From positions 1 through 64,000 of the forward strand of contig NZ_JAQAGZ010000016.1 of the NCBI RefSeq assembly GCF_027533625.1: a stretch of 64,000 bases of DNA, in the 5' to 3' direction. The notes beneath the pieces were generated by a model that saw only the letters and a program-made list of their open reading frames with translations, searched no databases and was not told the DNA's origin. Below, in pieces: positions 8,658 to 17,128 of this stretch (positions within the stretch are counted from its first letter, which is position 1; the number at the start of each line of letters is the position of its first letter). Position numbers and translations under genes: made by a program. Origin of the DNA: Paenibacillus gyeongsangnamensis. Lineage in GTDB: Bacteria; Bacillota; Bacilli; Paenibacillales; NBRC-103111.

Positions 8658-10832
8658 ATGAAGCGCTTTCCCATGAAAAAGCTTGTAATTACCAGCCTGA
8701 CTGCTGTAATGGTACTAGGTGGCGGCACCAGCGCATTTGCAAAAGATTCGAAGGATTGGAAAGAATCGAGGCAAAACGAGAATGACCACGATAACGGCAA
8801 CGGCTGGCATGGGCAAAAAGGAAGAGTTGACTTTAAGGATATTCAAGGCAGGGACATGGAATGGGCTTTGCGCTATATTGCCAGCCTGGCGTCAAGAAAT
8901 ATATTTGACGGTTATTCGGACGGCACGTTCCGGCCATACGAAAAGGTGACCCGCATCGAGGCGATTACTGCGGCCGTGCGGTTGATGGGGCTGCGCGACC
9001 AGGCGGAATCCGCGGCGGAAATGCAAACCAAATTAAACTTCAAAGATGCGAATCAAGTACCTTCTTGGGCCGTTGGTTACGTATCGGTAGCCTTGAAAAA
9101 CGATCTGTTCTCCGAATCGGAAACGATGGTTCAACCGAATCAGCCGTCCGACCGTTTATGGGCGACGACGCTGCTTGTCAAAGCGCTTAAGCTGGGAAGC
9201 GAAGCAAAGACGAAAATGAACGTGAAGCTGCCGTTCTCCGATGCCGGCAAAATTCCCGCCGGTTCGGTAGGCTATGTGGCTGTGGCCGTGGAGCAAGGGC
9301 TTGTCAATGGCTTCGAGGACAACACATTCCGTCCGATGCAGCCGGTTACGCGAGCGGAAATTGCGGCACTGCTCGACCGCGCGGGAGACCAGCTGTCTGA
9401 TAGCAGCAGCGGACTTGTGGTGGGCACCGTAGCGACGCCGGTGGCCAATAATGTGTTGACCTTGAACAAAGGCGGCCAGATGGTGACGCTGACGCTGGAT
9501 CCAGGCACATTCATTTACCGCGGAGGCGCGAAAGTGGGGGCATCGGCACTGCAGGTTGGAGATGTCGTAAGAACCCGTTCTTATAATAATGTCGTTATCT
9601 TCGTGGAAGTAACAAGCTATGTCGGGACTTGGCCGAACCAACCGACTCAGCCGACACTGCCGTCCGGAGTAAATACCGGCACGCTCACTTCCGTCGTGAA
9701 CAACAATACGTTCACCGTAACGAACGGAAGTCAAACGGTAAGCTTGCCGCTTAACGCTGATGCGCTCTTTTTCCGCAACGGTACACAGGTGAACTCTTCG
9801 GCTCTGCAAATCGGAGATATCGTGAGCACACGCGCTTATAATAATGCGGTCATATATGTTGAAGTGACGCAGCCTGCAGGCAGTACAGGCACGCAACCGA
9901 CGTACAGCAGACAGGTTACGGGTACAGTCGTTTCCACCGGCAGCAATGTGTTGACACTGGTAAACGGCGGGCAGTTGGAAAGCCTGGCTCTGAACAATGG
10001 CGCATTGATCTACCGCAGCGGCTCCAAGGTAAGCTCTTCCTCGCTGCAAGCGGGGGACATCGTGACCACGTATGCATATAACAATATGGTGGCCATCGCC
10101 GAAGTGACACGAACGGCCGTTCAACCGAGCACCACGAACGGGACGATTACGGGAACCGTCGCGGTGCCTTCCTACGGCAATGCTCTTATCGTTACAAGCG
10201 GAAGCCAGAATATCAGCCTAAATTTAGACTCGAATGCATTTATTTTCCGCGCCGGCGGGCAAAGCGGTCCGGGAGCGCTGCAGCCGGGAGACGTAATCAC
10301 CGTCCGCTACTATAACAACAGCGTGATTTACGCAGAAGTGACGCAGTTGGCGGGTGGCTCGACCTCTCAACCTGCAGTCAGCGAGACGACTGGAACTTTG
10401 CTGACTACCCTGGGCAATAACACGCTGACGATACTTAACGGCGGTCAAACATCGACGCTGACGCTGTATACGAATGTATTTATTTTGCGGAACGGCGTAA
10501 AAGTGAACGCATCCGATCTGCAGATCGGAGATATCATTAATATCCGTTCGTACAATAATGCCGTTATTTTCGTTGAAGTGACGCAGAACGGCAGCAATTC
10601 CAATCAAAGCTTCACGGTGGTCGGGACATTCAGCAGCAAGACGCTGAACAGTCAAGGTCAGCTTTACACCATATCCATTAATCAGACGAATATGAACGGA
10701 ACGACGCAGACAATTGTGTACAGCGTGGCGCCCTCGGTGACGATCTATGGAGACGCTTCGAGACTTGTCGCAAACCAACAAGTAGTCCTGCAAGGAACAG
10801 GCCAAACGGTGACGAAGATTTATATTCAATGA
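8658..10832 (+). CDS. Secreted SLH-domain protein with five C-terminal beta-type repeats
   Basis: 724-residue secreted protein. A signal peptide covers about residues 1-28 (cleavage after SAFA), then comes a charged N/H/D-rich linker. Three S-layer-homology domains follow at about 58-112, 125-180, and 190-245 (DGYSDGTFRPYEKVTRIEA; VNGFEDNTFRPMQPVTRAE); these bind pyruvylated cell-wall polymer. From about 253 to 650 come five repeats of roughly 70-80 residues with the pattern GT-x-NxLTL-x-G-x-F-RxG-x-LQxGD-x-YNN-x-V-x-VEVT, joined by Thr/Pro/Ser linkers. A different C-terminal unit ends the protein. GGGGAG precedes the ATG. Probably a cell-surface protein; the function of the repeat is not known to me. 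Confidence 0.9.
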   Translation: MKRFPMKKLVITSLTAVMVLGGGTSAFAKDSKDWKESRQNENDHDNGNGWHGQKGRVDFKDIQGRDMEWALRYIASLASRNIFDGYSDGTFRPYEKVTRIEAITAAVRLMGLRDQAESAAEMQTKLNFKDANQVPSWAVGYVSVALKNDLFSESETMVQPNQPSDRLWATTLLVKALKLGSEAKTKMNVKLPFSDAGKIPAGSVGYVAVAVEQGLVNGFEDNTFRPMQPVTRAEIAALLDRAGDQLSDSSSGLVVGTVATPVANNVLTLNKGGQMVTLTLDPGTFIYRGGAKVGASALQVGDVVRTRSYNNVVIFVEVTSYVGTWPNQPTQPTLPSGVNTGTLTSVVNNNTFTVTNGSQTVSLPLNADALFFRNGTQVNSSALQIGDIVSTRAYNNAVIYVEVTQPAGSTGTQPTYSRQVTGTVVSTGSNVLTLVNGGQLESLALNNGALIYRSGSKVSSSSLQAGDIVTTYAYNNMVAIAEVTRTAVQPSTTNGTITGTVAVPSYGNALIVTSGSQNISLNLDSNAFIFRAGGQSGPGALQPGDVITVRYYNNSVIYAEVTQLAGGSTSQPAVSETTGTLLTTLGNNTLTILNGGQTSTLTLYTNVFILRNGVKVNASDLQIGDIINIRSYNNAVIFVEVTQNGSNSNQSFTVVGTFSSKTLNSQGQLYTISINQTNMNGTTQTIVYSVAPSVTIYGDASRLVANQQVVLQGTGQTVTKIYIQ

Positions 10833-10860
10833 AATAGACCGGTTAAAACCGTAAGACAGA

Positions 10861-10897
10861 AACGTCCCTGAACATTTGATTCAGGGGCGTTTTTTTG
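10861..10897 (+). terminator. Terminator of the SLH-protein gene
   Basis: Stem ACG-CCCTGAA / TTCAGGGGCGT with a 7-base loop, followed by seven T. Confidence 0.85.
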
Positions 10898-10901
10898 ATT
10901 A

Positions 10902-11000
10902 GTTGATAAAAATTTATAAGTTTTCGTAGCTCATAGCTTCGCATCAACTTTGGTAAACGCGCTGGTCCTTGTAAGACAAGGCGTAGCCGTTTATCCTGGT
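10902..11000 (+). repeat. Dispersed two-hairpin repeat, copy A
   Basis: One of three related copies (others at 19239 and 60318). It opens with GTTGAT pairing with ATCAAC about 40 bases on, enclosing a TATAAG-type inner stem. A second hairpin is bounded by TAAACG / CGTTTA with the inner stem CCTTGT-AAG-ACAAGG. Copy A lacks three bases after the inner stem compared with the others. It begins directly after the terminator T-run of the SLH gene. Confidence 0.8.
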
Positions 11001-11063
11001 AGGCACTGAGGAGTTGCGCTTGTATGAAGTAACGGGTACGAGAGCGCAAAATACACCACGACA

Positions 11064-11118
11064 AGGCTGCCTCGAATGATCGGCACCCTTTGTTAACGGG
11101 CAGAATACGTGGTGGATC
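11064..11118 (+). repeat. Degenerate hairpin + TAACGGGCAG element
   Basis: GGCTGCC...CGATCGGCA-type partial hairpin followed by GTTAACGGGCAGAATA. It resembles 13204-13262 and, less well, 3861-3892. The remaining intergenic sequence 11001-11249 shows no gene. Confidence 0.4.
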
Positions 11119-11249
11119 GTTGGAGGGTATAAGTAATTTATCATTAAAGTGTTGGCAATTATATACAGGTTTACATGGTAAAATTCATTAGGAGTCGTTC
11201 AGATTTATTGTTTTAAGGCATCTGAGATGGAAAAAGGGAGGACGATGAG

Positions 11250-11654
11250 GTGGTTCCAAAACATTTTGTTTCTGCGGCAGCAATTGTGCTTAATGAGCGT
11301 AACGAAATACTATTAATAAAAGGTCCTAGTCGAGGTTGGGAAATGCCAGGGGGGGTGGTTGAAGAAGGTGAATCATTGAAAGATGCAGCGGTCAGGGAAA
11401 CAAAGGAAGAGAGCGGTATAGATATTGAGGTGACAAAATTTTGCGGAGTTTTTCAAAATGTAAGTGAGTCTATTTGTAACACTTTATTTTTAGGCAGACC
11501 AATCGGAGGAGAATTAACAACGACCCCTGAGTCTTTAGAAGTAGGATTTTTTCCAATCGAAGTAGCATTAGAGATGGTGACTTGGAAAAATTTCAGGCAA
11601 AGAATAGAGTTTTGTTTAAATGCAGAACTTCAGCCATTTTATGTTGAATTTTGA
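11250..11654 (+). CDS. NUDIX hydrolase
   Basis: 134-residue protein that would hydrolyse a nucleoside diphosphate linked to another moiety. The Nudix box is complete: G-x5-E-x7-REx-x-EE-xG is read in GGVVEEGES followed by RETKEESGI around residues 36-58. The GTG start has GGGAGG upstream. AT-rich compared with its neighbours and adjacent to decayed genes, so it may be an acquired gene. The substrate cannot be predicted. Confidence 0.88.
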   Translation: MVPKHFVSAAAIVLNERNEILLIKGPSRGWEMPGGVVEEGESLKDAAVRETKEESGIDIEVTKFCGVFQNVSESICNTLFLGRPIGGELTTTPESLEVGFFPIEVALEMVTWKNFRQRIEFCLNAELQPFYVEF

Positions 11655-11655
11655 C

Positions 11656-12309
11656 TATGTCATTCCGCTAACAGGTAACGTTAGGATAGTTATCACAGGA
11701 TGGATTACCCAACCTCCCGGTATAAGCGAATTTAATACTAGTACTTCACAAGACGGCGGAGTAACATTCGGAATTGAAACCAAGGTTACACCGGTCGTTG
11801 TTGTACCTTCGCCGCTGCCTGGATACCAATTCAGGTGCCTGACTTACCCCTCCTTGGCAGGGGACATCTCAAACGCACCCGCGACGCGATGAAATGTATA
11901 CGCCGTATGGCAAGACTTTCGGAAAGGTTATTCCGATATCTTTCTCTCGATCTCTACTAATTTTGGCGTAGACTGGAGTGCGCCTATGCCTATTGCAAAC
12001 AGTCCGGTGGGATCACAGAACTTTTTCCCGGCAATTACCGTTTCCCCTTCGGATGGAGCCTTGTTTGTTTCCTATTACACCAATCGGGTAAATCCACCTA
12101 AGATTGACGTTTTTCTTGCTACATCCAGGGATGGCGGAAAAACATTTACAAACACTCGCATGACGACAACCTCGTTTAGTGTCGCAGGCCTTACTTTAAT
12201 TGGGGACTACATTGGAAATGCGGTTGTCCCTCAGACAGACCGTCTTGTATGTGTTTGGACGGACACTCGGACAGGAACCGAAAACATCTGGTTTAGCGAT
12301 AACCAATAA
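11656..12309 (+). pseudogene. Truncated BNR-repeat (sialidase-like) protein with internal stop
   Basis: One frame runs from just after the NUDIX stop to 12309 and is interrupted only by TGA at 11890-11892. It carries two Asp-box-type repeats (TSQDGGVTF; TSRDGGKTF) and VYAVWQDFRKGYSDIFLSIS, typical of BNR-repeat secreted proteins. There is no start codon with a ribosome binding site, no signal peptide and no N-terminal region. It is therefore a 5'-truncated relic with a nonsense codon. C-terminal motif VWTDTRTGTENIWFS is intact. Confidence 0.7.
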
Positions 12310-12461
12310 ACTCCTGCAAGGCTCCTTGTAACCAGAGAGGAGCCCCAATCCGTCAAGTCACGTATTGCAGTTAATCCAAGTTGATCGGCTAGCGTCGCAC
12401 GGTGTCCAAAAACTACCCTAACTGCCGACTTGATAAGAAAAATATAGCTTTTAAAAATAAC

Positions 12462-12495
12462 AAGGAGCAGCTGCCGGTCTGCTCCTTATTTTCAT
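12462..12495 (+). terminator. Rho-independent terminator
   Basis: AAGGAGCAG / CTGCTCCTT stem with an 8-base loop followed by ATTTTCATT. The interval 12310-12628 holds another weaker stem (GGCTCCT/AGGAGCC near 12320-12345) and no gene I can support. Confidence 0.6.
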
Positions 12496-12628
12496 TAAGG
12501 GATATTTCGAATACCAAAATATCCGGTATAAAGGTTAAAATTGAATAAGGAAAAGATAAAAGGGACAATAGGTGTAAAGGCACGTAGTAATAATTGAGAA
12601 AGAACTCTTGTACGAAAGGAATATCCTT

Positions 12629-13138
12629 GTGCAAACAAAAACCGAAAAAGAAAAGATGTTAAGCGGTGAGCTTTACCAGGCGGCCGATCCAGAGCTGGTG
12701 AAGGATCGTTTGAACGCACGCCGATTGACGCGACTGTTCAATCAGTCACTTGAAACAGAAAATGAACAAGAATAGAGCTCCTAAGGGAGTTGTTCGGCTC
12801 CACGGGAAATAATTATTACATCGAGCCGTCGTTCCGCTGCGATTATGGCTATAAAATTCGTATAGGCGACAACTGCTTCCTGGCTCCAGGCGTTCATATC
12901 TATACCGCGACTCATCCCTTAGAGGCTCAAGCTAGAATCTCAGGAGCGGAATTCGGCAAGTCGGTTACGATCGGCCACAACGTATGGATTGGTGGACGGG
13001 CGGCTATCAACCCCGGAGTAAAGATTAGGCAATAACGCGGTTATTGCTTCCGGATCGGTTGTTACAAAGGATGTCCCTGATAACGTGGTTGTAGGTGGTA
13101 ACCCAGCTAAGGTCATCAAGCAAATTGATAATGGCTAG
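12629..13138 (+). pseudogene. maa: Maltose O-acetyltransferase, frameshifted and internally deleted
   Basis: The GTG at 12629 opens a frame with EKEKMLSGELYQAADPEL and ARRLTRLFNQS, the N-terminal Mac domain of maltose/galactoside acetyltransferases. It hits TAG near 12775. The protein continues in another frame (ELFGSTGNNYYIEPSFRCDYG). It lacks about 20 residues between CDYGYKI and RIGDNC, runs through the hexapeptide repeats (NVWIGGRAAINPGV), and shifts again near 13030 into NNAVIASGSVVTKDV with PAKVIKQI at the end. Two frameshifts plus a deletion make it a clear pseudogene. Confidence 0.85.
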
Positions 13139-13203
13139 GCAAAAGAGGGTTGAGTCAATATGACCGCTTGTTAATGGAACAAGAATTCAATAACAACTCT
13201 ACA

Positions 13204-13262
13204 GGGCTGCCGCGGGATCGATCGGCAGCATCACTATGCTAACGGGCAGGATAATTTGAGGA
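13204..13262 (+). repeat. Degenerate hairpin + TAACGGGCAG element
   Basis: GGCTGCCG...CGATCGGCAGC forms an imperfect hairpin followed by GCTAACGGGCAGGATA. It is similar in sequence and layout to 11064-11118. Probably a short dispersed repeat; only two or three copies are visible here. Confidence 0.45.
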
Positions 13263-13298
13263 TCATGTTCTTTAAGAGAAATTTGGTTTCATAGAGAC

Positions 13299-13640
13299 TC
13301 AAATATTCCTCCTAGAAGTTCTAACCACTGTTCTTCCTAGTGCAGCAACTTCCGGAGTAGTAGTACTTATACCATTTTTCGAGATACCGCCTCCTGCAAC
13401 AAAGCAAATGTCTATGGTGAACTGTTGAAGGAACTCGTTAGCTAGTGCATCTGTAATGTTACCGGTGCTTTTCACTTTGCCACCTACGAGGTAAACGTCT
13501 AGAGACTCCCGATCCTTTAAAGTGTCCGCAACTTTAATTGAGTTTGTTACAACGGTAAAGGATACATCAGGAAGAAACTTCAACATGCCATAGTGAATTC
13601 CATAACTTCCTATAAATACTGAACTAATCCATAAAAAGGA
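13299..13640 (-). pseudogene. Fragment of a DeoR-family regulator (sensor domain)
   Basis: The minus strand encodes SVFIGSYGIHYGMLKFLP, TVVTNSIKVADTL, VYLVGGKVKSTGNITDALA, and DICFVAGGGISKNGIST. These are the characteristic blocks of the sugar-phosphate-binding DeoR C-terminal domain. The N-terminal helix-turn-helix is absent and the C-terminus breaks off after TPEVAALGRTV, so both ends are lost. Confidence 0.75.
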
Positions 13641-13711
13641 TATTTTATGAAGTTCACGAATACAAATAATTTAACTGCTTAAAAATCTTAAGAATCGAGG
13701 ATTCACACTCA

Positions 13712-13975
13712 ATGAAGAAATTATTATTGAGTTATTTTCCTTTTTTATACAAATTGAGAGTCCAGCAACTTATATTGAAGAGACATTTTAAGAATCTAAA
13801 TCCCAAAATAAAATATGCTTCTAAGAGACATTTTAAGAATCTAAATCCCAAAATAAAATATGCTTCTAATAGAAAGCCTGTTGAGTTTGGTTTTGTTTGT
13901 AAGAAGCATAAATCCGTTTTAAGAAGAGTCCTAGCTAATTCAGATCCAATATTACAAGAAAATAAAATAATTTGA
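13712..13975 (+). pseudogene. 5' fragment of a VanW-family gene with internal duplication
   Basis: 87 codons encode the N-terminal part of a VanW-like protein (LYKLRVQQLILKRHF, FVCKKHKSVLRRVL, PILQENKI). The family normally runs to about 270 residues. The frame ends at the left boundary of the IS1595 element. A 45-bp tandem duplication repeats KRHFKNLNPKIKYAS. Family assignment is from remembered motif order. Confidence 0.6.
13778..13867 (+). repeat. Perfect 45-bp tandem duplication
   Basis: Units 13778-13822 and 13823-13867 are identical. The unit is 15 codons long, so the reading frame is preserved. Confidence 0.95.
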
Positions 13976-14977
13976 TTCTCCAGTTAGCTCAGGAACCTCT
14001 ATAAATAAGAACTAATGTTTGGTATAATGATGTCAAACGCATGTTCGGGAGTGAGTGTTCATGGCTAAGCAGGAGTCTATCAGCCTGATTCAATTTCAAA
14101 AGATGTTTAAAACCGAAGCAGACTGCCATCAGCATTTGTTTAAGATGAAATGGCCCGAAGGATATCACTGTCCAAAGTGCAATCATACGAAAGCTTACGA
14201 AATCAAGACTCGCAAAATGCCTCTGTATGAGTGCGCGAGCTGCGAACACCAAACGACCGTGATTGCTGGTACCATCTTCGAAAAAACAAGAACGGACTTA
14301 CTCAAATGGTTTTGGGCCATTTACTTGATCGCCCACGACAAGCGCGGCGTCTCGGCAACACAACTGTCTGAAGAACTGGAGATCGCCTATCAGACCGCCT
14401 GGACGATTGAACATAAAATTCGCAAGGCGATGAGTGAACGCGATGCTTCCTACACCCTAGCCGGCATTGTCGAACTAGACGAAGGTTTTTTCGGAGCGCC
14501 CACGGAAGGCGGGAAACGCGGGCGCGGAACGGAACAAACACCCGTGCTGGTCGCCTTATCACTAGACAAGAAGGGCTGCCCGAAATACCTGAAAATGCAA
14601 GTCATACCTGATGTCAAAGGTACTACACTTGTTGATTTTGCTCAAAAATATATTGAAGAAGGGGCTACGATCGCCAGCGATCGCTATCGCTCCTATAAAG
14701 CCTTAGCAAAGGAAGGCTTTCAACATGTAGCGAAGAAATACGACTTAGCTGAAAATCCGGATCACCTGAAGTGGCTTCACACCGTCATCTCCAACGCGAA
14801 AGCTTTTATTGGAGGAACCTTTCACGGCTTAGATCCTAAGCATCTTCAAGCTTATCTTGACGAATTCTGTTACCGATTTAACCGCCGCGAATTTAAAAGC
14901 GAGTTGTTCAATCGACTCGTACAATGCTGTATCTCGACTACCACGATTACCTATCCTGAGCTAGTTGGATAATCAAA
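13971..14977 (+). mobile_element. IS1595-family insertion sequence
   Basis: About 1.0 kb bounded by imperfect terminal inverted repeats: 13971-13993 (TTTGATTCTCC-AGTTAGCTCAGG) and the complement of 14955-14977, matching at about 20 of 23 positions. One intact transposase gene fills it. The flanks are AT-rich and I cannot define an unambiguous target duplication. The left end abuts the truncated VanW fragment; the right end lies about a dozen bases from a dif-like site. Confidence 0.8.
14061..14972 (+). CDS. IS1595-family (ISXO2-like) transposase
   Basis: 303-residue DDE-type transposase. It has an N-terminal zinc ribbon (YHCPKCNH ... YECASCEH) and then the ISXO2-like catalytic region with GIVELDEGFFG, DRYRSYKAL, and a C-terminal WLHTVISNAKAFIGGTFHG-type segment ending in YRFNRR. 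No frameshift is seen, so it could be active. The start at ATG 14061 has GGGAG upstream; an alternative GTG lies at 14055. The stop codon falls inside the right terminal repeat. Confidence 0.92.
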   Translation: MAKQESISLIQFQKMFKTEADCHQHLFKMKWPEGYHCPKCNHTKAYEIKTRKMPLYECASCEHQTTVIAGTIFEKTRTDLLKWFWAIYLIAHDKRGVSATQLSEELEIAYQTAWTIEHKIRKAMSERDASYTLAGIVELDEGFFGAPTEGGKRGRGTEQTPVLVALSLDKKGCPKYLKMQVIPDVKGTTLVDFAQKYIEEGATIASDRYRSYKALAKEGFQHVAKKYDLAENPDHLKWLHTVISNAKAFIGGTFHGLDPKHLQAYLDEFCYRFNRREFKSELFNRLVQCCISTTTITYPELVG

Positions 14978-14989
14978 AAAAAATATAAT

Positions 14990-15012
14990 AACATAAAATA
15001 TATTATGTAAAC
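14990..15012 (+). other. dif-like Xer recombination site 1
   Basis: AACATAA, an 8-base AT centre (AATATATT), then ATGTAAAC. The right part, TATTATGTAAACT, matches the XerD half of the B. subtilis dif site as I remember it. Same orientation and spacing as 18609-18631 and 21955-21977. Confidence 0.5.
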
Positions 15013-15056
15013 TAATGTTCGCCGCATACGAAGTATCCTTGAAAGGAGGTCCACCG

Positions 15057-16577
15057 ATGTATGTTGTAACCGCTGAAGAGATGCGGGAGCTGGATCGCTT
15101 GACCATCGAGCAGATCGGCATTCCTTCTCTTGTACTGATGGAGAATGCCGGCCGCGCGGTAGCCGAAGAAGTCTTCCGGGCAGCCGGTACGGGAAGAACG
15201 CGTTGGGGCGTTCTTGTAGGGAAGGGCAATAACGGCGCCGATGGCGTTGTGGCGGCGAGACATTTGCAGGATGCAGGGTATGACGTACAGCTGCTCTATG
15301 TTGAAGATCCGTCGTTATGGAAGGGTGAATCGGCTGTCCAACGGGACATTGCGGTACATTATCCATTGCGGTCGGAAGTTTATGTGCCCGGAGCCGTGGA
15401 TTGGAGCCGGTTCGACGGCTTGATCGACGCGCTTCTGGGAACAGGCAGCCGCGGCGCGCCGCGCGGACCTTATGCTGCCATCATCGAAGAGGCCAATGCC
15501 AGCGGGCTGCCCATTGCGGCGGTCGATATTCCGAGCGGCCTGAATGCGAATACCGGTTCGCTGAACAAGCCCTGCATTCATGCGTTTCTAACAGTGGCGC
15601 TCGCATTCACCAAGCGGGGATTGGAGCAGTTTCCCGGCGCGGAAGCGGCGGGGCAGGTGATTGTACGCAGGATCGGGATCCCGGGCGGCCTGGCGGACAA
15701 GCTTGGGGTAAGCACTTTCACTCTAACTGCGGAAGAAATGGATGAGAAACAAGGACTGGACGCATTTCGCAAACGGCGGTCGGACAGCCACAAAGGCAGC
15801 TTCGGCCATCTGCTGATTGCGGCAGGCAGCCGGACGATGAGCGGGGCGGGTGTTCTCTGTACTCGTGCGGCGATTCATGGGGGCTGCGGACTCGTCACGT
15901 GGGCGCTGCCCGACCGGATTTCGGGCCCGCTGACAGGCCTCGTGCCGGAAGCGATGCTTCAGCCGATGGAGGACAATGGGCATGGCGGATGGAGCGCGGT
16001 TGCAGCAGAGCAGCTGATTCCGTTAACCGAAGGCAAAGAAGCTATGGTGCTGGGGCCGGGTATGGGACGGTGGGACGGGGACACGCTATGGATGAGAGCG
16101 GTATGGGATCAAACCGATGTTCCGCTGGTCGTGGACGCCGACGGACTGAACATGATGGCTTCCTCCGGGACTAAGCCATGGCCGACCCGCAAAGCGCCCG
16201 TTATCTTGACGCCGCATCCCGGGGAGATGGCCAGGCTGGCAGGACTTACGACTGCGGAGGTGCAAGCCGACCGAATCGGACTAGTCCGTGCTTTCGCGGC
16301 GGAACGAGGAGTAACGCTTGTGCTCAAAGGAGCAAGAACCGTGATCGCTACGCCGGACGGGAAAGTATATATCAACCGGACCGGTAATTCCGGAATGGCC
16401 AAGGGCGGTTCTGGAGACGTACTGGCCGGCTTGATCGGCAGCTTGCTCGCTCAAGGGCTGCACCCGGAGCAAGCCGCGGTCATCGGCGTATTCCTGCACG
16501 GACAAGCGGGGGACCGGGCAGCGGCTGACAAGCCTTCATACGCGCTTACGGCCTCCGACCTTATTACTTACCTATAA
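15057..16577 (+). CDS. nnr: Bifunctional NAD(P)H-hydrate epimerase / ADP-dependent dehydratase
   Basis: 506-residue metabolite-repair enzyme. The N-terminal half (about 1-215, NnrE/YjeF_N) epimerises damaged NAD(P)H hydrates: LVLMENAGRAVAEE, GKGNNGADGVVAARHL, DALLGTG. The C-terminal half (about 225-500, NnrD/carbohydrate-kinase-like) dehydrates the S form using ADP: DSHKGSFGH, GPGMGRW, VVDADGLN, ILTPHPGEMARL, GNSGMAKGGSGDVLAG. The ATG at 15057 has a full AAGGAGGT. It is followed 17 bases later by the phosphatase gene, whose ribosome binding site overlaps its stop, so both are probably one transcript. Confidence 0.95.
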   Translation: MYVVTAEEMRELDRLTIEQIGIPSLVLMENAGRAVAEEVFRAAGTGRTRWGVLVGKGNNGADGVVAARHLQDAGYDVQLLYVEDPSLWKGESAVQRDIAVHYPLRSEVYVPGAVDWSRFDGLIDALLGTGSRGAPRGPYAAIIEEANASGLPIAAVDIPSGLNANTGSLNKPCIHAFLTVALAFTKRGLEQFPGAEAAGQVIVRRIGIPGGLADKLGVSTFTLTAEEMDEKQGLDAFRKRRSDSHKGSFGHLLIAAGSRTMSGAGVLCTRAAIHGGCGLVTWALPDRISGPLTGLVPEAMLQPMEDNGHGGWSAVAAEQLIPLTEGKEAMVLGPGMGRWDGDTLWMRAVWDQTDVPLVVDADGLNMMASSGTKPWPTRKAPVILTPHPGEMARLAGLTTAEVQADRIGLVRAFAAERGVTLVLKGARTVIATPDGKVYINRTGNSGMAKGGSGDVLAGLIGSLLAQGLHPEQAAVIGVFLHGQAGDRAAADKPSYALTASDLITYL

Positions 16578-16594
16578 AGGAGAATTGACTCAAC

Positions 16595-17077
16595 ATGATT
16601 CGCGTATTATTCGTATGCTTGGGCAACATCTGCCGCTCGCCGATGGCGGAAGCGATCTTCCGTCAGCAGGTGAAGGAGGCGGGTCTCGAAGATCAAATTC
16701 AAACCGATTCGGCCGGAACAGGCGACTGGCATGTCGGGAAGCCTCCTCACGAGGGAACGCGGAAGCTGCTCATGCAAAAAAACATCGATGCCGGCGGTCT
16801 TCTGGCGAGACAGCTCCACATCGATGACTTTGGTAAATTCGACTATATTGTCGCCATGGACGACAGCAACTACACGAGCATCGCGCAATTGTTCGAGAGG
16901 CATGGCAAGGGCAAACATCCACGTCTTGTAAAGATGCTGTTTTTCCACCCGACGCAATCGAACGGCGACGTTCCCGACCCTTATTACACCGGCAATTTCG
17001 AGGAAGTGTATGAGCTGCTGGACGCAAGCTGCAGGGAATTTTTGGAGCAAATCCGAAAGGATAATACACTACGTTAA
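16595..17077 (+). CDS. Low-molecular-weight protein-tyrosine phosphatase
   Basis: 160-residue enzyme removing phosphate from protein phosphotyrosine (or phosphoarginine in some Bacilli). The P-loop CLGNICRS lies at residues 8-15 with the catalytic cysteine, and the general-acid loop DPYYTG lies near residue 126. AAAGGAG overlaps the nnr stop codon, indicating an operon. The stop codon is within the left arm of the AT-rich inverted repeat at 17074. Confidence 0.93.
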   Translation: MIRVLFVCLGNICRSPMAEAIFRQQVKEAGLEDQIQTDSAGTGDWHVGKPPHEGTRKLLMQKNIDAGGLLARQLHIDDFGKFDYIVAMDDSNYTSIAQLFERHGKGKHPRLVKMLFFHPTQSNGDVPDPYYTGNFEEVYELLDASCREFLEQIRKDNTLR

Positions 17078-17116
17078 TAATTAATCACATTAATCAATAA
17101 TATGGTTAATTATTAA
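17074..17116. repeat. AT-rich 11-bp inverted repeat between convergent genes
   Basis: TTAATAATTAA (17074-17084) and TTAATTATTAA (17106-17116) are perfect complements with a 21-base loop. They lie between the convergent phosphatase and recombinase genes. It may act as a weak bidirectional terminator or be a protein-binding site. Confidence 0.45.
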
Positions 17117-17128
17117 TGGATTCATTTA

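Noticed and set aside
9156..10124. 322-codon minus-strand frame inside the SLH-protein gene
   Set aside because: It is antisense to the repeat-rich coding sequence, has no ribosome binding site and gives a Cys/His/Arg-rich peptide of no recognisable fold.
8658..10832. Periodic repeats that could suggest a CRISPR array
   Set aside because: The period is over 200 bases, repeats are diverged, and they lie in one continuous SLH-protein frame. No CRISPR array was seen in the window.
11160..11190. GTTTACATGG as a fourth dif-like site
   Set aside because: Only one arm matches; the CATAA partner arm at the required spacing is missing.
12413..12634. 73-codon minus-strand hydrophobic frame
   Set aside because: It crosses a plus-strand terminator hairpin and the 5' end of the maa relic, and lacks a ribosome binding site.
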